A stretch of 64,000 nucleotides of DNA from Chondrus crispus (taxonomy: Eukaryota; Rhodophyta; Florideophyceae; Gigartinales; Gigartinaceae): the NCBI RefSeq assembly GCF_000350225.1, contig NW_005179004.1, forward strand, positions 124,001 through 188,000, written 5' to 3'. Below the pieces are notes generated by a model, which had not been told where the DNA came from, searched no databases, and was given only the letters and a program-made list of their open reading frames with translations. Numbering within the stretch: position 1 is the first letter of the stretch; each line of letters begins with the position of its first letter. The position numbers and the translations under genes were made by a program. Below are positions 1-8,837 of the stretch, piece after piece.

Positions 1-284
1 CGCCGTCTCCGATAGACGCGCCACGAGCAAGTACGACGACCCCGCGGGACCTCGCCGATAAGGTCACCGCGGGAACGCAGTATGCCGTCGAACGGCTACT
101 GAGACATCGAGTCATGGAAGACGGAACTACGGAGTTCCTCATCAAGTGGGCGGATTACGACGCGCCCACTTGGACTGCGCGAACTCACGTCCCGGAGGAG
201 TTGGTGTCTCGTTACGCCCAACGCCTCCGGAGACGAACCGGCAGAGATCTCACCCAAACCGTGAACGCGGACGTTCACGCTTAA
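1..284 (+). CDS. Gypsy pol C-terminus with chromodomain (partial)
   Basis: The frame starting at position 3 is open to a TAA at 282-284 and encodes the last 93 residues of a Ty3/gypsy polyprotein. A chromodomain is visible: YAVERLLRHR, then FLIKWADYD and PTWTARTHVPEEL, which is the usual Y-x-V-E-x-(I/L)-L ... (V/I)-K-W ... W-x-P/H pattern. In chromoviruses this domain follows integrase and helps target insertion by binding chromatin. The copy B counterpart is complete. The final residues TVNADVHA and the stop are directly followed by eight G's (285-292), and this module recurs just before the 3' LTR at 5706-5736. Confidence 0.93.
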   Translation, partial: PSPIDAPRASTTTPRDLADKVTAGTQYAVERLLRHRVMEDGTTEFLIKWADYDAPTWTARTHVPEELVSRYAQRLRRRTGRDLTQTVNADVHA

Positions 285-292
285 GGGGGGGG
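261..292 (+). repeat. Pol-end / internal polypurine module (direct repeat 1)
   Basis: The last pol codons, the TAA stop and a run of eight G's form a module repeated at 5706-5736 with three substitutions in the first 30 positions. The arms GTGAACG (261-267) and CGTTCAC (272-278) can form a perfect hairpin directly before the G-run. The second copy sits immediately before the 3' LTR, where a polypurine tract is needed to prime plus-strand synthesis. This first copy would therefore be an internal, central-type polypurine tract. Confidence 0.8.
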
Positions 293-3008
293 CCCTCAAC
301 CGCTCCTTCGCGGATTAACCCCAGCCTGCACGAACGGACTAAAAAGGGGAACCGAAGGAGGACGGTGGACCCTATCGGAGGGTCACAGCCGGGGACGTGT
401 TCAAGTCAAGGCATCTTGACTTCTCGTACGTCAAGGACGCGAGACATAAGAACAGGACAGTACGAACTGCCTGAAATCACGAGAGCCCCTCGGTGGGCGG
501 AGCTAGGGACCAGAATGCCCATCGCTTGCGTCTCGGAATATCCGAGAAGGTGGAGGCTCACGGCGAGCCATTAATCAGCATCCGGGTTATACAGCCCGGC
601 AGAAGACCGGATCATGACCCTCCCGGTGTGGGTCGTGCGCGAGAAGACGCACGAAACGCGCAGGCAGACGCCCAGGCGAGGGGAGCGGCGTCAGGAGAAC
701 GCGCGCTACGGCCGTTCAATAAGAGCGAGGAAGCGAGAACAACTCAGTCGGAGGGGCACCAATATGTGCGCACGGACGAGAGACATTTCAAAACCGCCGC
801 CGAGACATGCCCCGTAATGATACGGGGAGATGAGAACGTTACACGTGAGCGGCGCCAGATGCGCGCCATGCACCAACACCGATCGCGTCATCACCAAATC
901 ACTGCCGCCACAGTACCCCGAAAATAACGGAAAAATTAAGGGGTGGATAAATTACACCGGCACGTGCGCCGCGTCCTGGGGCACTGTACGCCATACGAAA
1001 AGCAAGGAGAAGGCGGACGGCGCTGAGCTAGGGTACAACAGGTACCACCTGCAGGTACACACGTCCGCCCCCTGACCGAGCAGGGAAGCACGCGCGAGGT
1101 TGAATCCCACGCTGGCATCGAGCGGGTGCCTCGAAAGACTGACGTGCGGCGAGCCGCCAGACTGGTTCTTTTTCCTCTAACCTTCCTAGCGCGCACTGCC
1201 GACCGAGCACAGGTCGAGCTTCGAACCCGAGCCGTGCCCCCTCGACCAACGGGGGAGCGGCGGACTACCGTTGAGGAGAAGACGAGCGCGGGGGGGAGGG
1301 CTTCCGCGCACTCGAACATCCGACACCAACGGCGAACGGCGCTGGAAGACGCCTCCCCCAGGGGACCCTACGTCACTAACCTCTCATCTCTGGGCGGATC
1401 GCGAACCGCGGTTGCGAACAGGCGGCCTATGGCCGAAAGGAGGGACGGGTACCGACGACGAACACCCGGCGAACCCGCAACCCCAACTACGACGCTCAGA
1501 GAGGAGCAGACTAAGACGCTTACCCTGGCCTCGGCGCAGCAAGAAGACGCCGCCCCCGCAGAAGAGGGAAGAAACGCAAGAAAGCGGCGCCAGCGCACAG
1601 CGACGGCGAGAAGAATAACCTGCGCGACCGTACCCCGCGAGTCAGTTGGCTAGCGACGCCACTGCGACGAGCAGAAACGTCAGGCCCTCGGTTTGCCGCT
1701 AGCCGTGAATTTGAAGACCGGAGCGCGGGTCGCGAACGTCAACGCGGTTGGCATGCTCAGATGCAGGATAGATGTATGTGCTGCTGGAAAGCAAGGACGC
1801 TGAGAACCTGACGGTGGGCTTGCGTCAGGAGACCATCCTGGGGAAGCGCGTGGTGACGACGAGGACGACGCCTCTTCTCGTGCATCATTCTGAGTGTTCC
1901 CGCCTTACACTCTCCTTCGGCAACCCACCACTAGCTTCACCACGCGGACCAGCTTGCTACACAAACGCTGTCGAAGAGCTGTGGCGGAACACGGTACAGC
2001 AAGGACATACGGAGCGTTCGAGGGAGGGCCATTCCCCGACTTCTGGCTCTTTCTACCTATCATCTTATACGCCGTAGCCGAGGGATGGGAACCGTTGACT
2101 TCGGTGCAGGAGCGGGAGAACCTATCCGCACGCGCATGCTAGAAGGACGGCTTCGGCCACGCGGCCCCGCTCCGCCGCCCAGCTGCACGGCGTGGCACCC
2201 CCCCCCCTCTACTCGCCTCCCACTCGGGAAAGGCACCGACTACGCGCAAAGGGAGGGGGGCGAGGAGGAGAAGTAACTGCGCTCCGCACACACCTCACGT
2301 TGGGCAGAAGGAGTCGGGGATCGACCGGCCAATGGGACATCGTTAAATTGGGTACCTCAGAAATCGCCCATGTGCGCTCCTCAACTGCGTAAGAGCAGAC
2401 CGACCAATGGGAGCTCGTTAATTCCGCTCGGGCTTGACCACCCTCACGTCCGAGCTCCCTGAGTCTCTCGGTCTCCGCGCCCCTACTTCGGACACGCCGT
2501 GCCCTTTGGGACCGAACGAAGAGGTCGCCGGCAGGCGGAGGACGGAGAGGGAGGCGGACAGAGAGAGGGAGGCCACGCGAAACGGCGCAGTACACTCGAC
2601 CGTCGACGTTGCCGCCGCACACGCGGCCAAAGACGCCTCACGAGACAGGGTACATCACGCAGCGCCCTCACGTCGTACGAGGGTGACGCGTAGAAGCCGA
2701 GGAGGGGAAGTGCCGGAGACGGGGCTCTAACCACCGTACGCCACAGCTCATCTAATCCACGAGAGAGCAAGGCGACGGGTTGCCCCCTCAGCGACTCCCG
2801 TGTGTACGTCGCTAGCTTATACGGACGAGGGGACCGCGTTGAGCACAGCCCATCGGGGAGGGTCGTGCTACAAGCAAGGCCGCGGTGTAGGCCAAGGGGA
2901 GAAATCGATAACGCACGTCGGGGAGCAAAGGACAAGAAAATGCCTTAGGGGCTTTTACCAGAGGGAGCTGTCAAGGGGTGCCGCGTAATCGTCGGTAGAC
3001 CCGAGCGT
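285..3008. other. Pol-to-antisense-ORF spacer, copy A
   Basis: This is 2.7 kb of GC-rich sequence with no recognisable protein on either strand; its many overlapping open frames look like products of high GC. The first ~800 bp align with copy B (58212-59170) with many indels. Beyond about 1090 the two spacers are largely unalignable except for short islands. It contains two CCAAT-type direct repeats, 2322-2349 and 2397-2423, each reading CCAATGGGA followed by TCGTTAA. An island resembling these lies near 60991-61020 in copy B. Confidence 0.7.
2322..2423. promoter_or_regulatory. Paired CCAAT-box repeats in the spacer
   Basis: Two similar blocks about 75 bp apart share CCAATGGGA, then a TCGTTAA tail. 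Copy B has one related block, CAATGAGAGCTCGTCAA, at about 61000. Such boxes bind NF-Y type factors in eukaryotes. Their conservation in a spacer that is otherwise unalignable is the only reason to suspect function, and no transcript start is visible. Confidence 0.3.
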
Positions 3009-5681
3009 TCAACGGATCGTACCGTTCGAGGGGGCCGACGAACCGGAAGCACGCCCCGTCGGAGGACAATAGCTGGGGTGCGAAGGCACGTCCGCCTCCG
3101 TCTCGTGAAGCGGTGGAAGGGCGACTACGCCATGCGTTGTCCACCCGCGAGCTGGGTTAACCGAAGTCGCGGGTTCGTCGGCCATCGAAGAGCCGAGCTC
3201 GCGACTCTGGTAAGGGTCTCGAAGGCCCTGACGTGGCACCGGGCCAGGAAGGCTCACGGCCGACGGAGCGGCGCGTTCGGCCCTGAGGGCGTCCCGCTCG
3301 CCGCGGTATCTATCGCGATCGGACGCCGCGCGCCGGAGACCACTCGCCTGTAGGGAGGACGACTCTCGTAGAACCTTCAGCTCATCCTGAGAGCCGCGGA
3401 GCTGCTCTGCGAGGGAGTCACGCTCCGCGGCAAACGCCTGTCGTTCCGCCCCGAGACGGCACGCTTCGCTGCTACGTTCGACATACCAGCTCGTGAGGGT
3501 ACGGAGTAGTCCCTCTACAGTCCAAGCCCTATCGACCAGACTCCCCAGGGCGCGAGACAACCCGGGGATTGCGGTGAGCTCGTCGCGAGCTAGGTCAAGG
3601 GTCAACGCGGTGTTCCGTTGGGCACCGAGGCAACCGACGGAGCCAAGGGAAGGCAGAGGGGGCAACGGGGACCCCGACGCAGTATCGTGACCCGCCTTGG
3701 GAAGCACCGACGGCACGCGCACCCTGGCCAACGCGATTGCGGGAAGCTCGCCGTCCAGGTCACGATACCGCTTCCGACGCGCCTCGCGCACCGTAGACCC
3801 GACGCCTCCCTTGCCTCGGGACGGGCCTGAGGTGGGGACGCTTGGACGGGCCACGAAGGAGTCGCTCCGATGGTCATACGCGAGAAAGAGGCTCCGAGTC
3901 CCTGTCGTGTAGTCCGTCCAAGGACGACGATTACGTTCGGGCACCGCACCGGCGCGGTGCATCAGGTCTAGTACAGAGGAGTACGACCAGGCCACACACG
4001 GTGAGCCACGCTCGAGAGGATGCATAACAACGTCCGGAAGGGATAGCGCCACTCGCCCAAGGAAGGAGAGTACCCCCACGGGTTGCACGAAAGCACGCCC
4101 GTGGAGAGAGACCTCATTCATGAAGGCGTTACCGAGACACCACGCCCATTCTCGCTCTACGTTGTACGCGAGGTAATCGAAAACCGGGTGCTTCGGGTCA
4201 CCGCAGGCGAAGCCGAAGTGCTTCGAGATGTAGGGGAGTAACGGGTGAACTCCCAACGAGGGGAGCGACTCCCCTACGACCGGCGGAAGCTCAGGGAAAT
4301 CGCTTCTCGACAAGCCCGGGGAGAACGAGGCGGACGGGAACACGCGCCCGTCCTCTTCCCCGCGGTGCCGGTAAGTCGCACAATCGTTGGGCGCCAGGGC
4401 AATGTAGTGAATCCGCATGAGGGAACATGCGGACTTCTGGAGGGCCGCTCGCGCCTTAGAGCAAGTGCGCGGACGGGGGCCGACGTAGAGCCCAGTGACC
4501 TCCGGGAGAATGAAGCGAGGGGGACCACGGGGGCCCCGGTGGAAGAGGTACGCCGACATCTGGTCGACATACTCGACCTCTTCCACGCAAAAAGCGAAAG
4601 TCCTATCGCTAGGAATCTCGTCGGGTAGTTGGTAAGGAGCGCCACCGCCCTCGGCGAGGAGGCAACCCAGCGCCAAGGAGGCCTCTTCGGTCAGCCCTCC
4701 TTCGTATATGGACCGAATTCGTAGAAGGTCAGGACGTAGGGACTCCCTTGACAGCAGCTCGCCCACGGTGACGCTCGCCCGCGCATGGCGTCGCCACGCG
4801 TATGTCAAGCGACCGAGCGGTAGCGGGATTGACCGCTCCAAGGGCACCCCCAGCCACCTCGTGGAGGTGTTGGAGGCCTCCCTCTCTCCGCCCTCGTCGA
4901 GGCGGGGGGCAGCGCGCGGCGCACCGGGATGCCGGCAGCTGCCAAAGGCCCCAGGCGAGCCCTCCCCGGGGTCGTACGGGCCACCGCGGGGCCCCGTCAT
5001 GAGGTCTCCACCGGATGGGCCGACCGCGTCGTCAACACGCTCAGGTCGAAGCGGCACCGAGGCCCCAGTCACCGGACGAGCATCTGGCAGCGGGATGATG
5101 GAAGCAGGGGGGCATAACTCGTCGGACACGGTAGAGGCGCGACCCCCTCGGGACTTCCGGAAGGGACGCGGAGGCCACCATGGCGGGGGAGCCGACGAAT
5201 CGGTACCTCCCTTCTCGGCGGAGGTGGGGGCCTCAGTGGTCAAGGGGCAGACAACCGGCGTGCTCGATCCACTGCCAGGCGGGGGCAGAGGGAGCGAGGG
5301 ACCGCCCCGAGAAGGGATGAGGGGCGACATAGGGAGACACGGGACGCGCGAACCGAGTACGCGACCGACAGAGGTGACGAACCCGTGAGGAAGGACGGGA
5401 GAGGGAGCCGACCGAGCTGAGGCCGGATGAACGAGGGCGGACTCCCACGACGGGGGTAGTAGGGTGATGACGAGAACCAGCCCGGAGGGCACACGCAGGA
5501 TCGCGCGCCGGAAAGGGGGCAGGGGTGACGGGGTGACGACGAATTCGTCGTCCCCAGAAGGGGAAGAGGAATGACCTGCGCGCGAGTAGGGAGGTGCGAG
5601 ACGGAACACGGAGGATAGCGAGCAGGGAGCAGAGTCGACAGGGAGAGCGGAATCGACCGTATAGACGGCGTGGCCGGACAT
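3009..5681 (-). CDS. Antisense-strand ORF (aORF) of gypsy copy A, 890 aa
   Basis: An uninterrupted 890-codon ORF lies on the strand opposite gag-pol, between pol and the 3' LTR, starting 60 bp inside the LTR edge. Residues 1-275 are Ser/Pro/Gly-rich and low in complexity. About 275-612 looks globular, rich in Trp, Tyr and Phe, with segments such as RLTYAWRRHAR, GVHPLLPYISKHFGFACGD and VEREWAWCLGNAF. A basic patch (ARRKRYRD) follows, and 735-806 is a strong heptad-type coiled coil (AERDSLAEQLRGSQDELK). Copy B has the same frame with no indel over the 2.3 kb visible. My hand count of differences outside the last ~30 codons is about 12 replacement and 15 silent, which points to selection on this strand. 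The function is unknown. A gag-like or plant 'putative gypsy type transposon' (PF04195)-like fold is a weak guess. Antisense ORFs at this position are known in plant gypsy elements such as RIRE2 and Grande. Transcription would have to start in or beyond the 3' LTR on the minus strand. Confidence 0.75.
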   Translation of the reverse strand: MSGHAVYTVDSALPVDSAPCSLSSVFRLAPPYSRAGHSSSPSGDDEFVVTPSPLPPFRRAILRVPSGLVLVITLLPPSWESALVHPASARSAPSPVLPHGFVTSVGRVLGSRVPCLPMSPLIPSRGGPSLPLPPPGSGSSTPVVCPLTTEAPTSAEKGGTDSSAPPPWWPPRPFRKSRGGRASTVSDELCPPASIIPLPDARPVTGASVPLRPERVDDAVGPSGGDLMTGPRGGPYDPGEGSPGAFGSCRHPGAPRAAPRLDEGGEREASNTSTRWLGVPLERSIPLPLGRLTYAWRRHARASVTVGELLSRESLRPDLLRIRSIYEGGLTEEASLALGCLLAEGGGAPYQLPDEIPSDRTFAFCVEEVEYVDQMSAYLFHRGPRGPPRFILPEVTGLYVGPRPRTCSKARAALQKSACSLMRIHYIALAPNDCATYRHRGEEDGRVFPSASFSPGLSRSDFPELPPVVGESLPSLGVHPLLPYISKHFGFACGDPKHPVFDYLAYNVEREWAWCLGNAFMNEVSLHGRAFVQPVGVLSFLGRVALSLPDVVMHPLERGSPCVAWSYSSVLDLMHRAGAVPERNRRPWTDYTTGTRSLFLAYDHRSDSFVARPSVPTSGPSRGKGGVGSTVREARRKRYRDLDGELPAIALARVRVPSVLPKAGHDTASGSPLPPLPSLGSVGCLGAQRNTALTLDLARDELTAIPGLSRALGSLVDRAWTVEGLLRTLTSWYVERSSEACRLGAERQAFAAERDSLAEQLRGSQDELKVLRESSSLQASGLRRAASDRDRYRGERDALRAERAAPSAVSLPGPVPRQGLRDPYQSRELGSSMADEPATSVNPARGWTTHGVVALPPLHETEADVPSHPSYCPPTGRASGSSAPSNGTIR

Positions 5682-5705
5682 GTTGTCCCCTCTCTACAAG
5701 CACCC

Positions 5706-5736
5706 GTGGACGCGGACGTCCCCGCTTAAGGGGGGG
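5706..5736 (+). repeat. Pre-LTR polypurine module (direct repeat 2)
   Basis: The sequence GTGGACGCGGACGTCCCCGC, then TTAA and seven G's, ends four bases before the 3' LTR and is the expected plus-strand primer (polypurine tract). It still translates as VDADVPA plus a stop, matching the VNADVHA end of pol at 261-284. The hairpin arms have changed together at one pair (A264:T275 becomes G5709:C5720), while another pair (T5707:C5722) is lost. Confidence 0.8.
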
Positions 5737-5740
5737 TCCG

Positions 5741-6411
5741 TGTAGTATAACCCCCCCCTGGGGCTTTATTTTAGATTAGATCAACTCAGAATCGGATCGG
5801 TTACTGTAGAGCTCGATGCTCTACAGTACCACCACGTGTAACCCCGAGTACAGGGGGCGCACGTGTACACGTGTACGCGCGGGACCGAAGAGCCCGCACA
5901 CACACGTGTACTGTCAGCCCCGATGGCTGACAGTATTACAGTGTTGACCGACCGCTACAGTACGTCGCTACAGTACATCGGTACTGTACTATTATGATAG
6001 GTTATCATGTACATTAAATATGGAGCGGACCGGCGGCGGTGGAGGAAGACAAGCACGGACTTGTCACCCACCGACCGTCAAGGTCCGACTTCTCGCTTAT
6101 TCTAAGGTAGCGCTCGCTAACTACCTTAGAGCGGCACCGAGCGCGGGTTGAGGACGCGCGCGGTACGCCCACGAGTCGGCTCCGCCTCCGCCCGTCGGTA
6201 CTGGATCGTTACCCAGTACCGCGCCGGGGCGTCGAGGCGTCGAACCGCTCGCGCGTACCGGCGTCCTCCCCGTTCCCGCTCTACCACGCTACCCGGGCCC
6301 GCTGCCCGGTGCCGTTAGCTGGTGTCCCGCTTCACCCCCGTCTCCCCGTTCGGACGGGGTCTACGTCGAGCTGTGCATACACCCCTCTCCGTTGGGGGTG
6401 TTTATGCTACA
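5741..6411 (+). repeat. 3' LTR of gypsy copy A
   Basis: This 671-bp LTR begins TGTAGTATAACC and ends TTATGCTACA (terminal inverted TGTAG/CTACA). It is nearly identical to 50173-50841, and 40853-41453 is a diverged solo relative. Several hairpins are visible: 5804-5826, 5911-5933 (arms CTGTCAGCC and GGCTGACAG), 5969-5988, 6102-6129, 6196-6221 and one at the 3' end. An AT-rich GTACATTAAATA element near 6010 is conserved in all three LTRs and is the likeliest core promoter. The LTR is followed at once by YR-element coding sequence. Confidence 0.92.
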
Positions 6412-6412
6412 C

Positions 6413-6700
6413 TCCCGCCGGCGGGACAGTTTCGCTTGGCATCTATCGCCGGACGCCAAGCTACTTCTCGAAAGGCGTTTCGCGTTTCCCCTCTATTTGG
6501 TCGATGGAAATGCGCTGCCCGGTCGCATGCCCTCTCCTCATTCAGTTCCAGTCTTCGTGCCGTGCCCCGCTCTGCTGGGTGTGTGGGCGCGCTTCCTCCG
6601 TACCCAATCAGGAGTGCTCGTCGCCCCACGCTGGCCCAAGCAGCAGTGGTACCAGAGCGCGGCTGCCGTCGTGCGTCCGACTCCGCTCCTGGCGAGCGTG
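6413..6700 (+). pseudogene. RNase H C-terminal segment of YR retroelement
   Basis: In the second frame the segment SFAWHLSPDAKLLLERRF, later FVPCPALLGVWARFL and then GVLVAPRWPKQQWYQ, resembles the C-terminal RNase H region of DIRS-type polyproteins. There, a PP(a/l)LI-x-x-V-x-x-K/R-L block precedes a (V/A)P-x-WP-x-Q-x-W motif. The N-terminal part and the RT are removed by the LTR ending at 6411. The frame stays open to 7042, but the part beyond about 6700 is overlapped by the recombinase and is probably not meaningful. Recognition is by motif only. Confidence 0.5.
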
Positions 6701-6744
6701 ACGCCGCCTTCGGAGAGCGTCGCGTTCGCTTTCAAGCCTCCGCC

Positions 6745-7676
6745 CGCCGTCGATGGCAGGAGGAAGGCACAGTCGCGGCTGCGCGGCTACTACGACTCCG
6801 GGTGGGTGCCACACACGCGGCGCACCTGCTCGGCCGCAACGTTTCCGCCAATACCCAAAGCGCCTACCAGCATCATTGGGAGGCGTTTACTGCTTTCTGC
6901 GACGGCGATGGGTCTCTGCGCTCCCTGCCACCCCGGTCACTGTGGCGTGCTATCTCGGACATCTTTATGGCAAGGGCACAGTGCGGGGCGGCTCCATCCG
7001 ACCGTACGTCGCGGCCATAGGCTCGCAACACCGCCGCTATGACTACCAAGATCCAACCAAAGATCCTCTTGTCTGCGCTACTCGCCGGGGGTACCTGTCG
7101 AACGACGCGGTCCGCTCTGATGGTCCCCCGAAGCGCTCCGCACCTCTCCCGGCGGACCGTGCGTTACGAGCGATGACGCTAGCGCTAGAGACCTCCAACG
7201 TCCGCCGTCTACAGGAATGGGGAATTGTAGCCCTCGGATTTTTAATATGCTGTCGGCCGACAAGCATACGCCTACTTCGTCGGCGGGACGTTGAGTTCAG
7301 CTCTAGAGAAGTGACTGTGCAGATGGTCCACTTCAAGTTTTCGGAACAAGGCGCATCGCCGCGCATCGCCCTACGCATCCCCGTCTCTTCCTCTGCTGAC
7401 CGCGTCTACCAGCTTCTCTTCAAGCTCGTTGCAGCTGCCCCGTCGCCAAGCTCCTACCTGTTCCTAAGGTACCCGCACAAACGCGCTCCACTCACCGCCG
7501 CCACGCTGCGGGCCTCCCTCGACGCCCTCGTGGCGAGCATCCGACCCCCCGTGGGCACTTGCTTCACCGCCCGCTCGCTCCGCAGCGGCGGGATATCCGC
7601 CGCCTATGCCGCGGGGGTGCGGCTGGAGACCATCATGCGGATCTCCAACCACAGCTCGTCTGAGGCCCTCCTTTAA
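6745..7676 (+). pseudogene. Tyrosine recombinase of YR retroelement
   Basis: The N-terminal SAM-like domain starts in frame 1 (AAHLLGRNVSANTQSAYQHH, WEAFTAFCDGDG) and continues after a frameshift near 6910 in frame 3 (ALPATPVTVACYLGHLYGKG, IRPYVAAIGSQHRRYDYQDP). The catalytic domain shows the first Arg in LGFLICCRPTSIRLLRRRDV, a Lys in VHFKFSEQG, then ARSLRSGG, where the usual His of H-x-x-R is Arg, and ISNHSS with the second His. The ORF ends seven residues after ISNHS because a TIR element inserted at 7670. The sequence on its far side (8684 onward) gives Trp where the nucleophilic Tyr would be expected. The enzyme would resolve circular DNA intermediates; this copy is dead. Confidence 0.75.
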
Positions 7677-8676
7677 GACAGCATGGACGGGCATGTTTGG
7701 ACATGTATGGACGTCAGCGTGCACCTGATTGGTCCATTTAATACTTTTCTTAACAGTATGATGGCGCACACAAAGTTAAAATAATGGAATCTGTCTCTAC
7801 CAACGTGCCATACGAGAGCACACCATTGGCTGTCGCCTACCGCATAAGTGCGATTGAATTCAATCTTGATCCAATTTAGCATACATTAAAATTCAATTTA
7901 ATCATTTTATTGACGTCCCTGAATGCCAGTACACGGGGATCGCGATATAGTGCCTCCCTCTGTCAGTGGGCCGAAAACGGCACTATATCGAACCAGGCAC
8001 TGTAAAATAATGAGATTTGCGGCTTTTTTGCAGCCACTTCCTTGCATCACTGCTCAGAAAGACCGTTCGCAAGACGCCATCACTCATACTTTGCATCTTC
8101 ACTACAGACTCAAGTCTAATCAAGCATTTATGTCATTAGTAGCTTCCGAGCCGTCGCATTGACTTCCTCCATTTTTGCAGCAATAAACGCCAGCCTACAC
8201 TTTTGCAGATGTCCAATTGCATCATCGACCCTGCCTTTTTCCGCCATAGTCTCTATTCTAGTAAGCAACTGCATAATATCTTTCCGCGGCGGCAGCGGCT
8301 CTCGGGCAGTACGTCCATCCAACTGCCTCTCTGGAGACCCTTAGTTTTTGGCTCAAAATTCGCGCCACCCGCAAAAGGGTATCGGAGCTGGCACTAACAA
8401 AGATGGCACTCTATCGTGACCCCCCTGTACACTTGAAAAAAGGCGGGAGGCTGGCAATCGAAGGAGATGCGATTCGTCTCCCGGCAGAACCAAACCAAGA
8501 CCCAAAAAGACATCCTTTCTACCCTCTTCCCTATCGATAGCCCCGTATGATGCACCCCTTGAGCCAATTTACGGATCACGGCGCGCTGACACAATACATT
8601 AAATTATTGGACATGTAATATTTTGAAAATCGCAAACATATACATCCAAACATGGCTGTCCATGCTTTCTTAAAGG
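7670..8676. mobile_element. 1007-bp TIR element (non-autonomous)
   Basis: The ends form a ~32-bp imperfect terminal inverted repeat. The left end begins CCTTTAAGACAGCATGGACG, the right end on the reverse strand CCTTTAAGAAAGCATGGACA, and both continue to CATGTTTGGA. It is flanked by AGGCCCT on both sides (7663-7669 and 8677-8683), or by GAGGCCCT if one terminal base is counted as target. It splits the recombinase gene. No transposase is recognisable; a 64-codon minus-strand ORF (8128-8322) of unknown relation lies inside. The 7-8 bp duplication would suit hAT, P or Mutator-type elements, but the end sequence does not decide. Confidence 0.85.
8128..8322 (-). CDS. Small ORF inside TIR element, unknown
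   Basis: This 64-residue ORF, mostly predicted helix, includes PRKDIMQLLTRIETMAEKGR and FIAAKMEEVNATARKLL. It could be the tail of an accessory DNA-binding protein carried by the parent transposon, since similar helical tails end the Myb/SANT-like protein at 13024-13530. I do not recognise a family, and it may be non-functional. Confidence 0.25.
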   Translation of the reverse strand: MDGRTAREPLPPRKDIMQLLTRIETMAEKGRVDDAIGHLQKCRLAFIAAKMEEVNATARKLLMT

Positions 8677-8837
8677 AGGCCCTGAGGTGGTGCATAAGCA
8701 TTACCTAGACGCATTAATGCCGGTTACACCGGCGGCACGGTTCTTTTTTGGGCGCTTTGCGCCCCCTGCTGCCCTTCAGTGACGTCCTGTGACCTGCGTC
8801 ACTGGTACGTCACGGGCAGTCTCGCCTACTTTGCAAA

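Larger units (their letters stand above)
1..6411 (+). mobile_element. Ty3/gypsy chromovirus, copy A (3' part)
   Basis: This is the 3' portion of an LTR retrotransposon that enters from outside the window. It contains, in order, the chromodomain end of pol (1-284), a spacer (285-3008), a long ORF on the opposite strand (3009-5681), a polypurine tract and the 3' LTR (5741-6411). Positions 1-284 match 57928-58211 of copy B at about 97% and the antisense ORF matches without indels, so A and B are two insertions of one family. The LTR lands inside the coding region of a YR retroelement, so copy A is the younger of the two. The 5' half is not visible and its target-site duplication cannot be checked. 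Confidence 0.93.

Noticed and set aside
4708..5388. 226-codon plus-strand ORF inside the antisense-ORF region
   Set aside because: It is a GC-driven shadow of the 890-codon minus-strand ORF; it has no domain, and the matching stretch of copy B is not open as one frame of that length.
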